NCBI GenBank assembly: GCA_937864535.1
Contig: CALMJS010000020.1
Coordinates: 124,001-188,000, forward strand
DNA length: 64,000 nucleotides
From: an uncultured Paracoccaceae bacterium
GTDB lineage: Bacteria; Pseudomonadota; Alphaproteobacteria; Rhodobacterales; Rhodobacteraceae
Direction of reading: 5' to 3'
Position numbers and translations under genes: made by a program. A model generated the notes under the pieces. It searched no databases, was not told where the DNA came from, and worked only from the letters and a program-made list of their open reading frames with translations. This document shows, in pieces, positions 28,643 through 36,697 of the stretch (positions are counted from its first letter, which is position 1; each line of letters opens with the position of its first letter).

Positions 28643-28663
28643 AAGCGGGCCGATGGCCCGCTT
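28643..28663. terminator. Two-way terminator between xrtD and the WecG-type gene
   Basis: AAGCGGGCC (28643-28651), loop GAT, GGCCCGCTT (28655-28663): a perfect 9-bp stem flanked by A and T residues, located between two converging genes, 1 base from the stop of the leftward one. Confidence 0.8.
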
Positions 28664-28664
28664 C

Positions 28665-29519
28665 TTAACCTTTGCGATTGCGTTGATCCTTGAGGAACAT
28701 CGCGAAAATTCGTGGTCCAACGACCAGATAGCGTCGCCACAGACGGCGCGGATTGCTCAGCAGCCGATAGAGCCATTCCAGACGGAGCTGCCGCATCGCC
28801 TTGGGCGCGCGTTTCTGGCGGCCGGTCAGGAAATCGACGCTGGCGCCGCAGCAAATGGCGCGGCCGTTGGTAAGGTTGCGATCCTTTAGATCGCGGGCCA
28901 TGAATTCCTGTTTGGGGAACGACAGGCACAACAAGGTCAGGTCAGCGTTTGTCTGCTCGATGCGTTCGATGGTTTTTTGCCATTCGGTGCAGCCCGGCTG
29001 CATCATCGGAGCCTCGACAAACATCAATCCGGCATTGGGGAACCGCTGCCGCAGACGTTCAAAATATTTGGGCTGCGGGCCAACAACGGCAATTGTCCGA
29101 TTGGCGCTGCGAGGGTCGTTCAACATATCGCGCACCAGATCGGCGCCCGGGTAGGCCATCAGATCGGTGTTTTGCAGGCCGGCCAACAGGTCGATAATCT
29201 GGCTGTCGCACATGCACCAATCAGCCCGCTGATAGGCCGCGAGGGCATCAGGCTCTTGGGAGAGGCGCACAAAATGATCGACGTTCGGGGTCACCAGAAA
29301 TTCGAACGACTCGTTTCTGGGCGCAAACATTTGCGTTAGCCATTGTTCATGGCTGCCAACACTGAACGTGATGCCCAAGAAGTCTGCTCTATCCATTGGT
29401 TCGACGTGGTCCGGAACTCGCAAAGGGAGGGCGCTGTATGGCGCGAAAAATGACTTATCCTCCACCTTCACTGGAACACTCGCTTTCAACTGGCTAACAA
29501 CTGCTGGGTCGTGGAACAT
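28665..29519 (-). CDS. WecG/TagA/CpsF-family glycosyltransferase
   Basis: From ATG 29519 (AGGA 8 bases upstream) this is 284 residues. Family features: LVTPNVDHFVRLSQ, VVGPQPKYFERLRQRFP, LCLSFPKQEFMA (usual form GxPxQE) and a C-terminal LEWLYRLLSNPRRLWRRY, which anchors these enzymes to the membrane. They add ManNAc, GlcA or similar sugars to a lipid-linked first sugar. The usual DGxGxV motif after the second conserved Asp reads CMCDSQIID here, so substrate may differ. It lies at the right edge of the EPS/exosortase region, in convergent position to xrtD. Confidence 0.88.
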   Translation of the reverse strand: MFHDPAVVSQLKASVPVKVEDKSFFAPYSALPLRVPDHVEPMDRADFLGITFSVGSHEQWLTQMFAPRNESFEFLVTPNVDHFVRLSQEPDALAAYQRADWCMCDSQIIDLLAGLQNTDLMAYPGADLVRDMLNDPRSANRTIAVVGPQPKYFERLRQRFPNAGLMFVEAPMMQPGCTEWQKTIERIEQTNADLTLLCLSFPKQEFMARDLKDRNLTNGRAICCGASVDFLTGRQKRAPKAMRQLRLEWLYRLLSNPRRLWRRYLVVGPRIFAMFLKDQRNRKG

Positions 29520-29649
29520 GATCACAATCCTATGTTGGACTATGAACATCTTTACTCACAAAGTATAACAAAAAGTGGGTTGAAATCGGTCTTTTTTACG
29601 AAGGCAGTCCAATACTGTACAGGCCAAAGATGCGCAACGCATAGGAAGA

Positions 29650-29677
29650 CAGAGCCTAAACCATGGCTTAGGCTCTG
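29650..29677 (-). terminator. Hairpin downstream of the aldo/keto reductase
   Basis: CAGAGCCTAA (29650-29659) and TTAGGCTCTG (29668-29677) form a perfect 10-bp stem with an 8-base loop, 25 bases past the stop of the leftward reductase gene. The T run is weak (TCTTCC). The rest of 29520-29702 is AT-rich and should hold the promoter of the WecG-type gene. Confidence 0.55.
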
Positions 29678-29702
29678 CTGTGCGGCAATTTTTGCTGAAA
29701 CA

Positions 29703-30734
29703 TTAGTCAAGATCTGCGGATTTTGCCCAAAGGTTTATCTGCTCCTCCCGGGCAAATTCGTCGATCTGGGCGAGCTCTTCGGCGGTGAACTCCAGGTTGC
29801 CAATCGCGCCGCAGCAGTCCACCACCTGCTCGGGTTTCGACGCACCGATCAACGCGGTGGTGATCCCATTGTCCCGCAGAACCCAGGCAAGGGCCATTTG
29901 GGCAAGCGTTTGCCCCCGACCGGCAGCGATGTCGTTCAGTGCGGCAATATTCGCCAAGGCGCGGGGGTTTAGCATATTGGGGTTCAGGCTCTTGCCTTGG
30001 GTGGCGCGCCCCTCTGACACGCCGGACAGGTATTTGGCGGTGAGCATCCCCTGGGCGAGGGGGCTAAATGCAATCGATCCAACGCCCAAATCTGCAAGAG
30101 TCTCCTTGAGCCCGTCCCGTTCCACCCAGCGGTTCAGCATGGAATAGCTGGGCTGGTGGATCAGCAGCGGCACGCCCATCTGCGACAGGATCACGGCAGC
30201 GTTACGGGTTTGCTGCGAATTATAGGATGAAATGCCGATATAGAGCGCCTTGCCCGAGCGCCAGATCTGTTCGAGCGCCCCCATCGTTTCCTCTAGCGGC
30301 GTATCCGGGTCAAAGCGGTGCGAATAGAAAATATCGACATAGTCCAGTCCCAACCGCTTGAGCGACTGATCGCATGACGCAATCAGATTTTTGCGGCTAC
30401 CCCATTCGCCGTAGGGCCCGTCCCACATGCGATAGCCGGCCTTGGAACTGATGATCATTTCATCGCGCAAGCCGGCGAAATCGGTCCCGAGGATTTCGCC
30501 AAAGGCCTCTTCGGCGCTGCCGGGCGGAGGTCCGTAATTATTGGCCAGATCGAAATGGGTGATCCCGTGGTCAAAGGCGGTCCGGCAGATCGCGCGCTTG
30601 GTCTGGTGCGGCGTGTCGTGGCCGAAGTTATGCCAGAGCCCGAGCGAAATCGCGGGCAATTTCAGGCCGGACTTCCCGCAGGTGCGATAGATCATCCGGT
30701 CATAGCGGTCTGCCGCGGGGGTGTAATGTGTCAT
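29703..30734 (-). CDS. Aldo/keto reductase (L-glyceraldehyde 3-phosphate reductase type)
   Basis: 343 residues from ATG 30734, which has GAGGAGAGAGCC before it. The AKR tetrad is visible: DLANNYG (Asp and Tyr), ISSKAGY (Lys) and FYSHRFD (His). The opening YRTCGKSGLKLPAISLGLWHNFG and the GPYGEWGSRKNL segment match the YghZ group, which reduces glyceraldehyde 3-phosphate and methylglyoxal with NADPH. True substrate is unknown. Divergent from ettA, 132 bases apart. Confidence 0.9.
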   Translation of the reverse strand: MTHYTPAADRYDRMIYRTCGKSGLKLPAISLGLWHNFGHDTPHQTKRAICRTAFDHGITHFDLANNYGPPPGSAEEAFGEILGTDFAGLRDEMIISSKAGYRMWDGPYGEWGSRKNLIASCDQSLKRLGLDYVDIFYSHRFDPDTPLEETMGALEQIWRSGKALYIGISSYNSQQTRNAAVILSQMGVPLLIHQPSYSMLNRWVERDGLKETLADLGVGSIAFSPLAQGMLTAKYLSGVSEGRATQGKSLNPNMLNPRALANIAALNDIAAGRGQTLAQMALAWVLRDNGITTALIGASKPEQVVDCCGAIGNLEFTAEELAQIDEFAREEQINLWAKSADLD

Positions 30735-30866
30735 GGCTCTCTCCTCTGTTGGCGCTAACAAACCCCTTGGCCCGCCGCGTTGCAAGCCCAACCGGCCCGC
30801 CCGCATGATGATTGCTCATTCCGGCCCTTGCCGCTATCTAGGGGCCAAGCAAACAAAGGATTCATG

Positions 30867-32522
30867 ATGGCCAACTATCAGTTCGTCTACTTCATGGACG
30901 GAGTGTCCAAGACCTATCCCGGCGGGAAGAAGGTCTTTGAAAACATCCGTCTGAACTTCCTCCCCGGCGTGAAAATCGGCGTGGTCGGTGTCAACGGTGC
31001 CGGTAAATCGTCGCTGCTGAAAATCATGGCCGGCTGGGACAAGGATTTCCAAGGCGAGGCCTGGGCCGCCGAAGGTGCCAAGGTCGGCTATCTGCCGCAG
31101 GAACCGAAGCTGGAAGAGAACCTGACGGTCCGCGAAAACGTCATGCTGGGCGTGAAGGCCAAGAAGGACATCCTCGACCGCTACAACGAACTGGCGATGA
31201 ACTATTCGGACGAGACCGCCGACGAAATGGCGCGTCTGCAGGACGAGATCGACAGCCAGAACCTGTGGGATCTGGACAGCCAGGTTGACGTGTCGATGGA
31301 GGCCCTGCGCTGTCCGCCCGATGATGCGATGCCTGCCAACCTGTCGGGCGGCGAACGTCGCCGCGTCGCGCTGTGCAAGCTCCTGCTCGAAGCGCCGGAC
31401 ATGCTGCTGCTCGACGAACCGACCAACCACCTTGACGCGGAAACCATCGCGTGGCTGCAAAAGCACCTGATCGAATATCAGGGCACCATCCTTTGCGTGA
31501 CCCACGACCGGTACTTCCTCGACGATATCACCGGCTGGATTCTCGAACTCGATCGTGGTCGCGGCATTCCCTATGAGGGCAACTATTCCGCATGGCTGGA
31601 ACAAAAGGCCAAGCGTCTGGAGCAGGAAGCCCGCGAAGACAAAGCCAAGCAGAAGACGCTGGAACGCGAACTCGAATGGATGCGTCAGGGCCAGAAGGCC
31701 CGTCAGGCCAAACAGAAGGCCCGTATCAACGCCTATAACGAACTGGCCGAAACGTCCGAACGTGAAAAGATCGGTCGCGCACAGATCGTGATCCCGAACG
31801 GCCCGCGTCTGGGTGGCAAGGTGATCGAGGTTGCTGGCCTGAAAAAGGCGATGGGTGACAAGCTGCTGATCGAGGACCTGTCGTTCGACCTGCCGCCGGG
31901 CGGCATCGTCGGTGTGATCGGCCCGAACGGTGCCGGTAAATCGACCCTGTTCAAGATGCTGACCGGACAGGAACAGCCGGACGAGGGCACTGTGACCTAT
32001 GGCGACACCGTCAAGTTGTCCTATGTTGACCAGTCGCGCGACGACCTCGACCCGAACGCTACCGTTTGGGAGGCGATTTCGGGCGGTGCCGAACTGATTG
32101 CGCTGGGCGATGCCGAAGTGAACAGCCGTGCCTATTGTTCGTCCTTCAACTTCAAGGGTGGCGACCAGCAGAAGAAAGTCGGCCTGCTGTCCGGCGGTGA
32201 ACGCAACCGCGTGCACATGGCCAAACTGCTCAAGGATGGCGGCAACGTTCTGCTGCTCGACGAACCGACCAACGATCTGGACGTGGAAACCCTGCGTGCG
32301 CTCGAAGACGCGCTGACCGACTTTGCCGGTTGCGCCGTTGTGATCTCGCACGACCGTTTCTTCCTTGACCGGATCTGTACCCACATCCTCGCCTTTGAAG
32401 GTGACGCCCATGTGGAATGGTTCCAAGGCAACTTTGAAGACTACGAAGAAGACAAGAAGCGTCGTCTGGGTGCCGATGCGCTGGAACCCAAGCGTCTGAA
32501 GTATAAGAAATTTAGCCGCTAA
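30867..32522 (+). CDS. ettA: Energy-dependent translational throttle protein EttA (ABC-F)
   Basis: A 551-residue ABC-F protein with two nucleotide-binding domains: Walker A as GVNGAGKSS and GPNGAGKST, signatures LSGGERRRVALCKLL and LSGGERNRVHMAKLL. Between them is the charged linker (LEQEAREDKAKQKTLEREL) that enters the ribosomal E site. EttA tunes the first peptide bond step to the cell's ATP/ADP state. ATG 30867 has AAAGGA at 6 bases and gives the standard start MANYQFVYFMDGVSKTYP. Codon use is strongly biased, as in highly expressed genes. A strong terminator follows. Confidence 0.96.
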   Translation: MANYQFVYFMDGVSKTYPGGKKVFENIRLNFLPGVKIGVVGVNGAGKSSLLKIMAGWDKDFQGEAWAAEGAKVGYLPQEPKLEENLTVRENVMLGVKAKKDILDRYNELAMNYSDETADEMARLQDEIDSQNLWDLDSQVDVSMEALRCPPDDAMPANLSGGERRRVALCKLLLEAPDMLLLDEPTNHLDAETIAWLQKHLIEYQGTILCVTHDRYFLDDITGWILELDRGRGIPYEGNYSAWLEQKAKRLEQEAREDKAKQKTLERELEWMRQGQKARQAKQKARINAYNELAETSEREKIGRAQIVIPNGPRLGGKVIEVAGLKKAMGDKLLIEDLSFDLPPGGIVGVIGPNGAGKSTLFKMLTGQEQPDEGTVTYGDTVKLSYVDQSRDDLDPNATVWEAISGGAELIALGDAEVNSRAYCSSFNFKGGDQQKKVGLLSGGERNRVHMAKLLKDGGNVLLLDEPTNDLDVETLRALEDALTDFAGCAVVISHDRFFLDRICTHILAFEGDAHVEWFQGNFEDYEEDKKRRLGADALEPKRLKYKKFSR

Positions 32523-32543
32523 TTTCTGGTTTGTTCGATATGA

Positions 32544-32570
32544 AAAAGGGCGGCCTCGTGCCGCCCTTTT
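32544..32570 (+). terminator. Rho-independent terminator after ettA
   Basis: AAAAGGGCGGC (32544-32554), loop CTCGT, GCCGCCCTTTT (32560-32570): perfect 11-bp stem with T run, 21 bases after the ettA stop. Confidence 0.9.
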
Positions 32571-32733
32571 GCGTTTGGGGCCAGTGCGCAAAAGTCACAG
32601 TCGCGGGTCTGGGCGGAAACCCCCACTTGTGATCGGTGGATTCCCGCCGATCGCAAATCCGAATCGTTGCGAGCCGGTTGGTTTCTATGCCCAATCCATG
32701 CAACAAAAACACCGGGACGGTTTGGAGATTGGG

Positions 32734-32940
32734 ATGGCTCTGTTCGTGATGGTAGGTCTGTCGACCCTCGTGATGTCGGTTGGATTGTATACTGTAGGGA
32801 TGATCGGCCTTTGGGGCGCGGTTGGCCTGTTCATGATCGCCACCTTTGTGGCTGCTACCGCGTCGGTTCTGCGCGACGTTCAGGCAGAGGCCAGCGTCGT
32901 TCGTATCCAGCCTCAAACGCAGTTCGCCCGCCGCGCGTAA
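32734..32940 (+). CDS. Small membrane protein of unknown function
   Basis: A 68-residue protein with two hydrophobic segments (VMVGLSTLVMSVGLYTVGMI and GAVGLFMIATFVAATA) and a short charged tail. ATG 32734 has GGAG 6 bases before it; an ATG at 32698 has no ribosome site. I do not recognise a family. A GCCCGC/GCGGGC hairpin with a T-rich tail (32926-32957) overlaps its end and could end its transcript. Coding status is likely but not certain. Confidence 0.55.
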   Translation: MALFVMVGLSTLVMSVGLYTVGMIGLWGAVGLFMIATFVAATASVLRDVQAEASVVRIQPQTQFARRA

Positions 32941-32959
32941 CACAGCGGGCTTTCTGTTT

Positions 32960-34294
32960 TTATTTTGCGTAGATCGCCGCGCGGGCCGCAAAGGCGCGCG
33001 CGTCAGCAGGGGCAAGCCCCAGTTGGGTGGTCGGATCGAACGCAGCCGCCAGATCGTAGTCCGGCCAGCGCGCCGATGACAGCGAGCTGAGAGAAACCCC
33101 GTCTGACATCACCTGTTTGCACAGATCCTTGACAGCGGCTTGCGCTTCGGGGCGCGGCATGTGGCGGGCAAGGGCAAACGACAGCGCCTCGGCGTAGATC
33201 AGCCCGGTGCCATCGTCGATATGGTCCGCCATCGTGTCGGCAAAGGGCGTCACGCCCTCGGCCAGATCAACGCCGATCGACAGCGCACGACCAAACACCA
33301 TGCACAATTGCGGCAGGGCCATCCATTCGGAAATCCACGCCGCGCCATCGCGCTGTTGCCGATGGACCGGCGCAAATTGCATCGTCGCATTCAGGCCGAC
33401 GGCATAACGGGCCAGCGCCACCAGAACCGACGGCATCACCGGGTTTTGTTTCTGCGGCATGGTCGAAGACCCTCCGGCAGCGGGCAGCTTTACCTCGGCG
33501 ATGCCGGTTTGGGTCATCAGGGTCAGGTCCTCGCCCATCTTGGCCAGTTGCGTTGCGACCTGCGTCATCCATGCCGCGAGCTCTGCAATGCCGCTGCGAT
33601 CCGCGTGCCAGCTGGTGCCGGGGTCGGACAGTGCCAGACCCTTGGCCAATTCGGCGCGAACTTCGGCGGCGTGCTCGCCCATGGCCGACAGGGTGCCAGC
33701 CGCGCCGGACAGGCTCACCCGCAGGACCCGTGCCTTGATCGCGGGCAGCCGTTCGGCCAGATCGATCAGGGGGGCGCCCCATGCGGCCACCATCGCGCCA
33801 AAGGAGGTCGGCGTCGCGACCTGTCCATAAGTGCGGCCCGGCATCGGCGTCGCGGCATGGACCTCCGCCAGCCGCCCCAGAGCCGCGATGATCGTCGCCA
33901 GCCGCGTCTCGGCCAGACCGAGCATCTGGCGCAAACGCAACGCCAGCGCGGTGTCGATGATGTCCTGCGATGTCGCACCATAATGCAGCCATTGCGCATG
34001 TTCCGGGGCCTGCATCAGCGACCTGAATGCAGCGACGAGGGCGGGGATCACGACCGCATTCTTGCCGGTCTCCGGCGACAGGCCCGACGGGTCGATCTGC
34101 AATTCCAGACTGGCGCGATGGATCGCCTTGGCACTGATTTCCGGGATCAGACCGACGGTGCCCTGCGCCTTGGCCAGAGCGCCTTCGACGATCATCAGCG
34201 CCCGAACCTCGGCGGTGTCGGTAAAGAGGGCGCCGAACTCTTTGTCCAGCATAAGGTCACGATAGATCGCGCTATCAAACAGCGAAAAGGCCAT
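32960..34294 (-). CDS. pcaB: 3-carboxy-cis,cis-muconate cycloisomerase
   Basis: PcaB turns 3-carboxymuconate into 4-carboxymuconolactone in the protocatechuate branch of the beta-ketoadipate pathway. It belongs to the fumarase/aspartase superfamily: GGSSTMPQKQNP is the catalytic signature loop, and YGATSQDIIDTALALRLR is the second conserved region. The length, 444 residues, is normal. It is the last gene of a leftward operon pcaD-hydrolase-pcaB; ring-cleavage genes (pcaGH, pcaC, pcaQ) are absent from the window. Confidence 0.92.
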   Translation of the reverse strand: MAFSLFDSAIYRDLMLDKEFGALFTDTAEVRALMIVEGALAKAQGTVGLIPEISAKAIHRASLELQIDPSGLSPETGKNAVVIPALVAAFRSLMQAPEHAQWLHYGATSQDIIDTALALRLRQMLGLAETRLATIIAALGRLAEVHAATPMPGRTYGQVATPTSFGAMVAAWGAPLIDLAERLPAIKARVLRVSLSGAAGTLSAMGEHAAEVRAELAKGLALSDPGTSWHADRSGIAELAAWMTQVATQLAKMGEDLTLMTQTGIAEVKLPAAGGSSTMPQKQNPVMPSVLVALARYAVGLNATMQFAPVHRQQRDGAAWISEWMALPQLCMVFGRALSIGVDLAEGVTPFADTMADHIDDGTGLIYAEALSFALARHMPRPEAQAAVKDLCKQVMSDGVSLSSLSSARWPDYDLAAAFDPTTQLGLAPADARAFAARAAIYAK

Positions 34295-34297
34295 GGC

Positions 34298-35002
34298 TCA
34301 GGTCCGTATCAGCGTATCGAGCACCGCAGCGAGATCGCCCGGCACCGAGAGAAATGGGGAATGCGAGGTGTTGAGGGTCACTACATGATCGCGCGGCCAA
34401 TCGGCGGTCATCACCCGCTGGTACTCCGCCGGGATGGCCTGATCCTGATCGCAGATCACATAGCGCCGCGCGATCCCGGCAGAGCGATCAATCGTCAGCG
34501 GGGTTTCCTGTGGCAGGATCGGCTGCGGGGTCAGTCGCTCGAGCGCCCAAGCGATCAGGTCGTCGCTGACATCATGGTAGAGCGCCGCCTTGGCCGCCTC
34601 TGGCCGAAAGCGGAAGGTCGTCCGCGTCGCGTCCACCGACACAGCAGCGGGCAGGGTGCTGCCAGATTCGCGCCGGAGATCGACGAGGGCACGCCCGTTT
34701 TGGGGGACGTAGGCGCAGAGATAGATCAGTTTCGCGATCTTATGCGGGGCGCGTTCGGCGGCGGCGGTGATCGGGTAGCCCGCCATAGAATGGCCGATCA
34801 CCACGGCCTGTGTGTCGATCGCGTCCGCAATCGCGGCGGCATAGCTGTCGAGGGTTACAGTGTCCGGCGGGGTCGTGTCCGCGCCATGCGACGGCAGGTC
34901 GATGGTGCGGACCGAATGGCCCAGTGCCGAGAGGTGCGGCACCAAGAGGTCCCAGCACCATGCCCCGTGACAGGACCCGTGAACCAGCAGAACCTCAGCC
35001 AT
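34298..35002 (-). CDS. Alpha/beta-fold hydrolase in the pca operon
   Basis: 234 residues. VLLVHGSCHGAWCWDLL holds the oxyanion HG motif; the nucleophile elbow is VIGHSMAGYP (Ser near 73); the C-terminal NTSHSPFLS offers the catalytic His. The pattern resembles plant methylesterase/hydroxynitrile-lyase-like esterases. It overlaps the end of pcaD by 8 bases and precedes pcaB by 3 bases, so it is translationally linked to both. A possible job is to release an aromatic acid from an ester that then enters the pathway; this is inference. Confidence 0.85.
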   Translation of the reverse strand: MAEVLLVHGSCHGAWCWDLLVPHLSALGHSVRTIDLPSHGADTTPPDTVTLDSYAAAIADAIDTQAVVIGHSMAGYPITAAAERAPHKIAKLIYLCAYVPQNGRALVDLRRESGSTLPAAVSVDATRTTFRFRPEAAKAALYHDVSDDLIAWALERLTPQPILPQETPLTIDRSAGIARRYVICDQDQAIPAEYQRVMTADWPRDHVVTLNTSHSPFLSVPGDLAAVLDTLIRT

Positions 35003-35795
35003 GGCCGGTATCTTTGAGAAAGCCGGTCAGGATCTCCGCGTAGTCTTCGGGTTTTTCTACGCAGGGCAGGTGGCCCGCCTTGCGGATCAGGTGGAATTTC
35101 GACCCCGGAATCAGATCGACCGTTTCGCGCACCAGATCGGGCGGTGTCGATCCGTCCTCTGACCCGGCAATCCCCAGCGTCGGCAGGCGCAGTCCGCTGG
35201 TCGGCGTGTAAAAATCAGTCCCCGCAATTGCGGCGCAGCAGCCGGTATACCCTTCGACCGGCGTCGCGCAGAGCATATCGCGCCACGGTTTTACGGCGGG
35301 GCTGGCACAGAAATCACGGGCGAACCAGCGCTCCATGATGCCGTCGGCAATGGCTTCGATGCCCTTGGTCCGGACGGCGTTGATCCGGTCCGCCCAGCCC
35401 TCGGCGGTGCCGATTTTGGCGGCCGTGTTCGACAGAACCAGTGTCCGAACGATATCGAGCCGTTTGACGGCGATCCCTTGGGCGATCATCCCGCCAATCG
35501 ACAGGCCGACAAACATCGCATTGCGCACAGTCAGCGCATCGCAGACCGCTTCGGCGTCGCTGACCAATGCGCCCATGGTATAGGGGGCGTCCGGGCAGGA
35601 TGATTTGCCATGCCCGCGTTTGTCCATCCGCACGAACCGCAGGCCAGCGGGCAGCAAAGGCAGGACACTGTCCCAGAGTGTCAGATCCGTGCCCAAGGAA
35701 TTGGCAAACACCACCGTCGGGGCACCCTGATCCAGGACCCCGTCTTCGCGGGCATAGAGGGTGACGTCCCCTCGCTGAATGAAGTGTTCGCGCAT
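34995..35795 (-). CDS. pcaD: 3-oxoadipate enol-lactonase
   Basis: PcaD hydrolyses beta-ketoadipate enol-lactone to beta-ketoadipate. Alpha/beta hydrolase motifs: VVFANSLGTDLTLWDSVLP (typical of PcaD), FVRMDKRGHGKSS, nucleophile elbow FVGLSIGGMIAQG, and KAGHLPCVEKP with the catalytic His. Length 266 residues is usual. First gene of the leftward operon. The 111 bases between it and the dehalogenase stop show nothing I recognise. Confidence 0.9.
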   Translation of the reverse strand: MREHFIQRGDVTLYAREDGVLDQGAPTVVFANSLGTDLTLWDSVLPLLPAGLRFVRMDKRGHGKSSCPDAPYTMGALVSDAEAVCDALTVRNAMFVGLSIGGMIAQGIAVKRLDIVRTLVLSNTAAKIGTAEGWADRINAVRTKGIEAIADGIMERWFARDFCASPAVKPWRDMLCATPVEGYTGCCAAIAGTDFYTPTSGLRLPTLGIAGSEDGSTPPDLVRETVDLIPGSKFHLIRKAGHLPCVEKPEDYAEILTGFLKDTGHG

Positions 35796-35906
35796 CTGCT
35801 GGCTCCGTTCCGTTTCCGCCTAAGATGCGGCCGGCTCCCGCACAAGCGCAAGGCTTGGTCGGATGAAATTGCCGCACTTAGGATGAATTTTCAGACCAAA
35901 TCGCGG

Positions 35907-36596
35907 TCAGAGCAGCCGCGGAATGCCTGTCAGATCCGGCAGGGTATAGCGCGGCTGTGCATAGAGCCGATCCATCGGCTCGCCCGTGCGGTTCACCCAT
36001 GCGGTCTGATAGCCATAGTTCGCAGCACCAGCGGCATCCCAGCCGTTGGACGAGACAAACAGCACTTCGCCGCGTTCGCAGATAAACCGGCTCTCGACCA
36101 TTTCGTAGACCAGATCGTGCGGTTTATAGACGCCGACTTCTTCGACCGAGAGCACGGCATCCAACAGATGCCCGATACCGGCGGATTCAACAGCGCCGCG
36201 CAGCATTTCAGGCGATCCGTTTGACAGGATGCCGGTCTGAATGCCGCGCTGTTTCAACTCGGTCAGCATCGCGGGAACTTCGGGGTAGGGGGACAGGCCC
36301 CAATAGAGTTTCAGCAGACGGTCACGCAGGGCCTCATCGCTCAGACCGGCATTTTCCAATGCCCAATCCAGACCGTCCTTGGTGACCTGCCAAAAATCCA
36401 CATGTTTACGGGCGACTGCACGTAGCCAGCTGTACTGGAGCTGTTTGTTGCGCCAATCGGCGGCAACCTGTGGCCAGACGGCGGCCAATGCCTCGTTCCC
36501 GGGTTCGGCGGCAGCCTCGCGCGCGGCGGCACTGACATCGAACAGGGTTCCGTAGGCGTCAAAAATACATGTAGAAATCAAAGTTGTCTTCTCCAT
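35907..36596 (-). CDS. Haloacid dehalogenase, type II (L-2-haloacid dehalogenase-like)
   Basis: 229 residues of the HAD superfamily. The nucleophile Asp13 lies in FDAYGTLFD; ILSNGSPEML, GVYKPHDLVYE and VSSNGWDAAGAANYG are the other motifs, and together they mark the type II (S)-2-haloacid dehalogenase group, which removes halide from L-2-haloalkanoates. Marine roseobacters often carry this gene. True substrate could also be another small acid. Stands alone on the minus strand. Confidence 0.88.
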   Translation of the reverse strand: MEKTTLISTCIFDAYGTLFDVSAAAREAAAEPGNEALAAVWPQVAADWRNKQLQYSWLRAVARKHVDFWQVTKDGLDWALENAGLSDEALRDRLLKLYWGLSPYPEVPAMLTELKQRGIQTGILSNGSPEMLRGAVESAGIGHLLDAVLSVEEVGVYKPHDLVYEMVESRFICERGEVLFVSSNGWDAAGAANYGYQTAWVNRTGEPMDRLYAQPRYTLPDLTGIPRLL

Positions 36597-36648
36597 CCCC
36601 GTTCGTCCTTTGTCGCAATCAACTTGTTACAAAACAACTGCATGGGAC

Positions 36649-36683
36649 GCATAGCCGTTATGCGTTTTGCGTAATGGCTGTGC
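36649..36683 (-). terminator. Long hairpin downstream of the M50 protease gene
   Basis: Positions 36649-36663 pair with 36669-36683 over 15 bp, including three G-T wobbles, with loop GTTTT. It lies 15 bases past the M50 stop and 53 bases before the dehalogenase start, so it may end the fabI-M50 transcript. No strong T run follows on the minus strand. Confidence 0.5.
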
Positions 36684-36697
36684 AGAGCGCCTATATT

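Noticed and set aside
33140-35017. A 625-codon rightward open frame across pcaB and its neighbours
   Set aside because: It spans the ends of two real leftward genes and has Arg/Gln/Gly-rich shadow composition.
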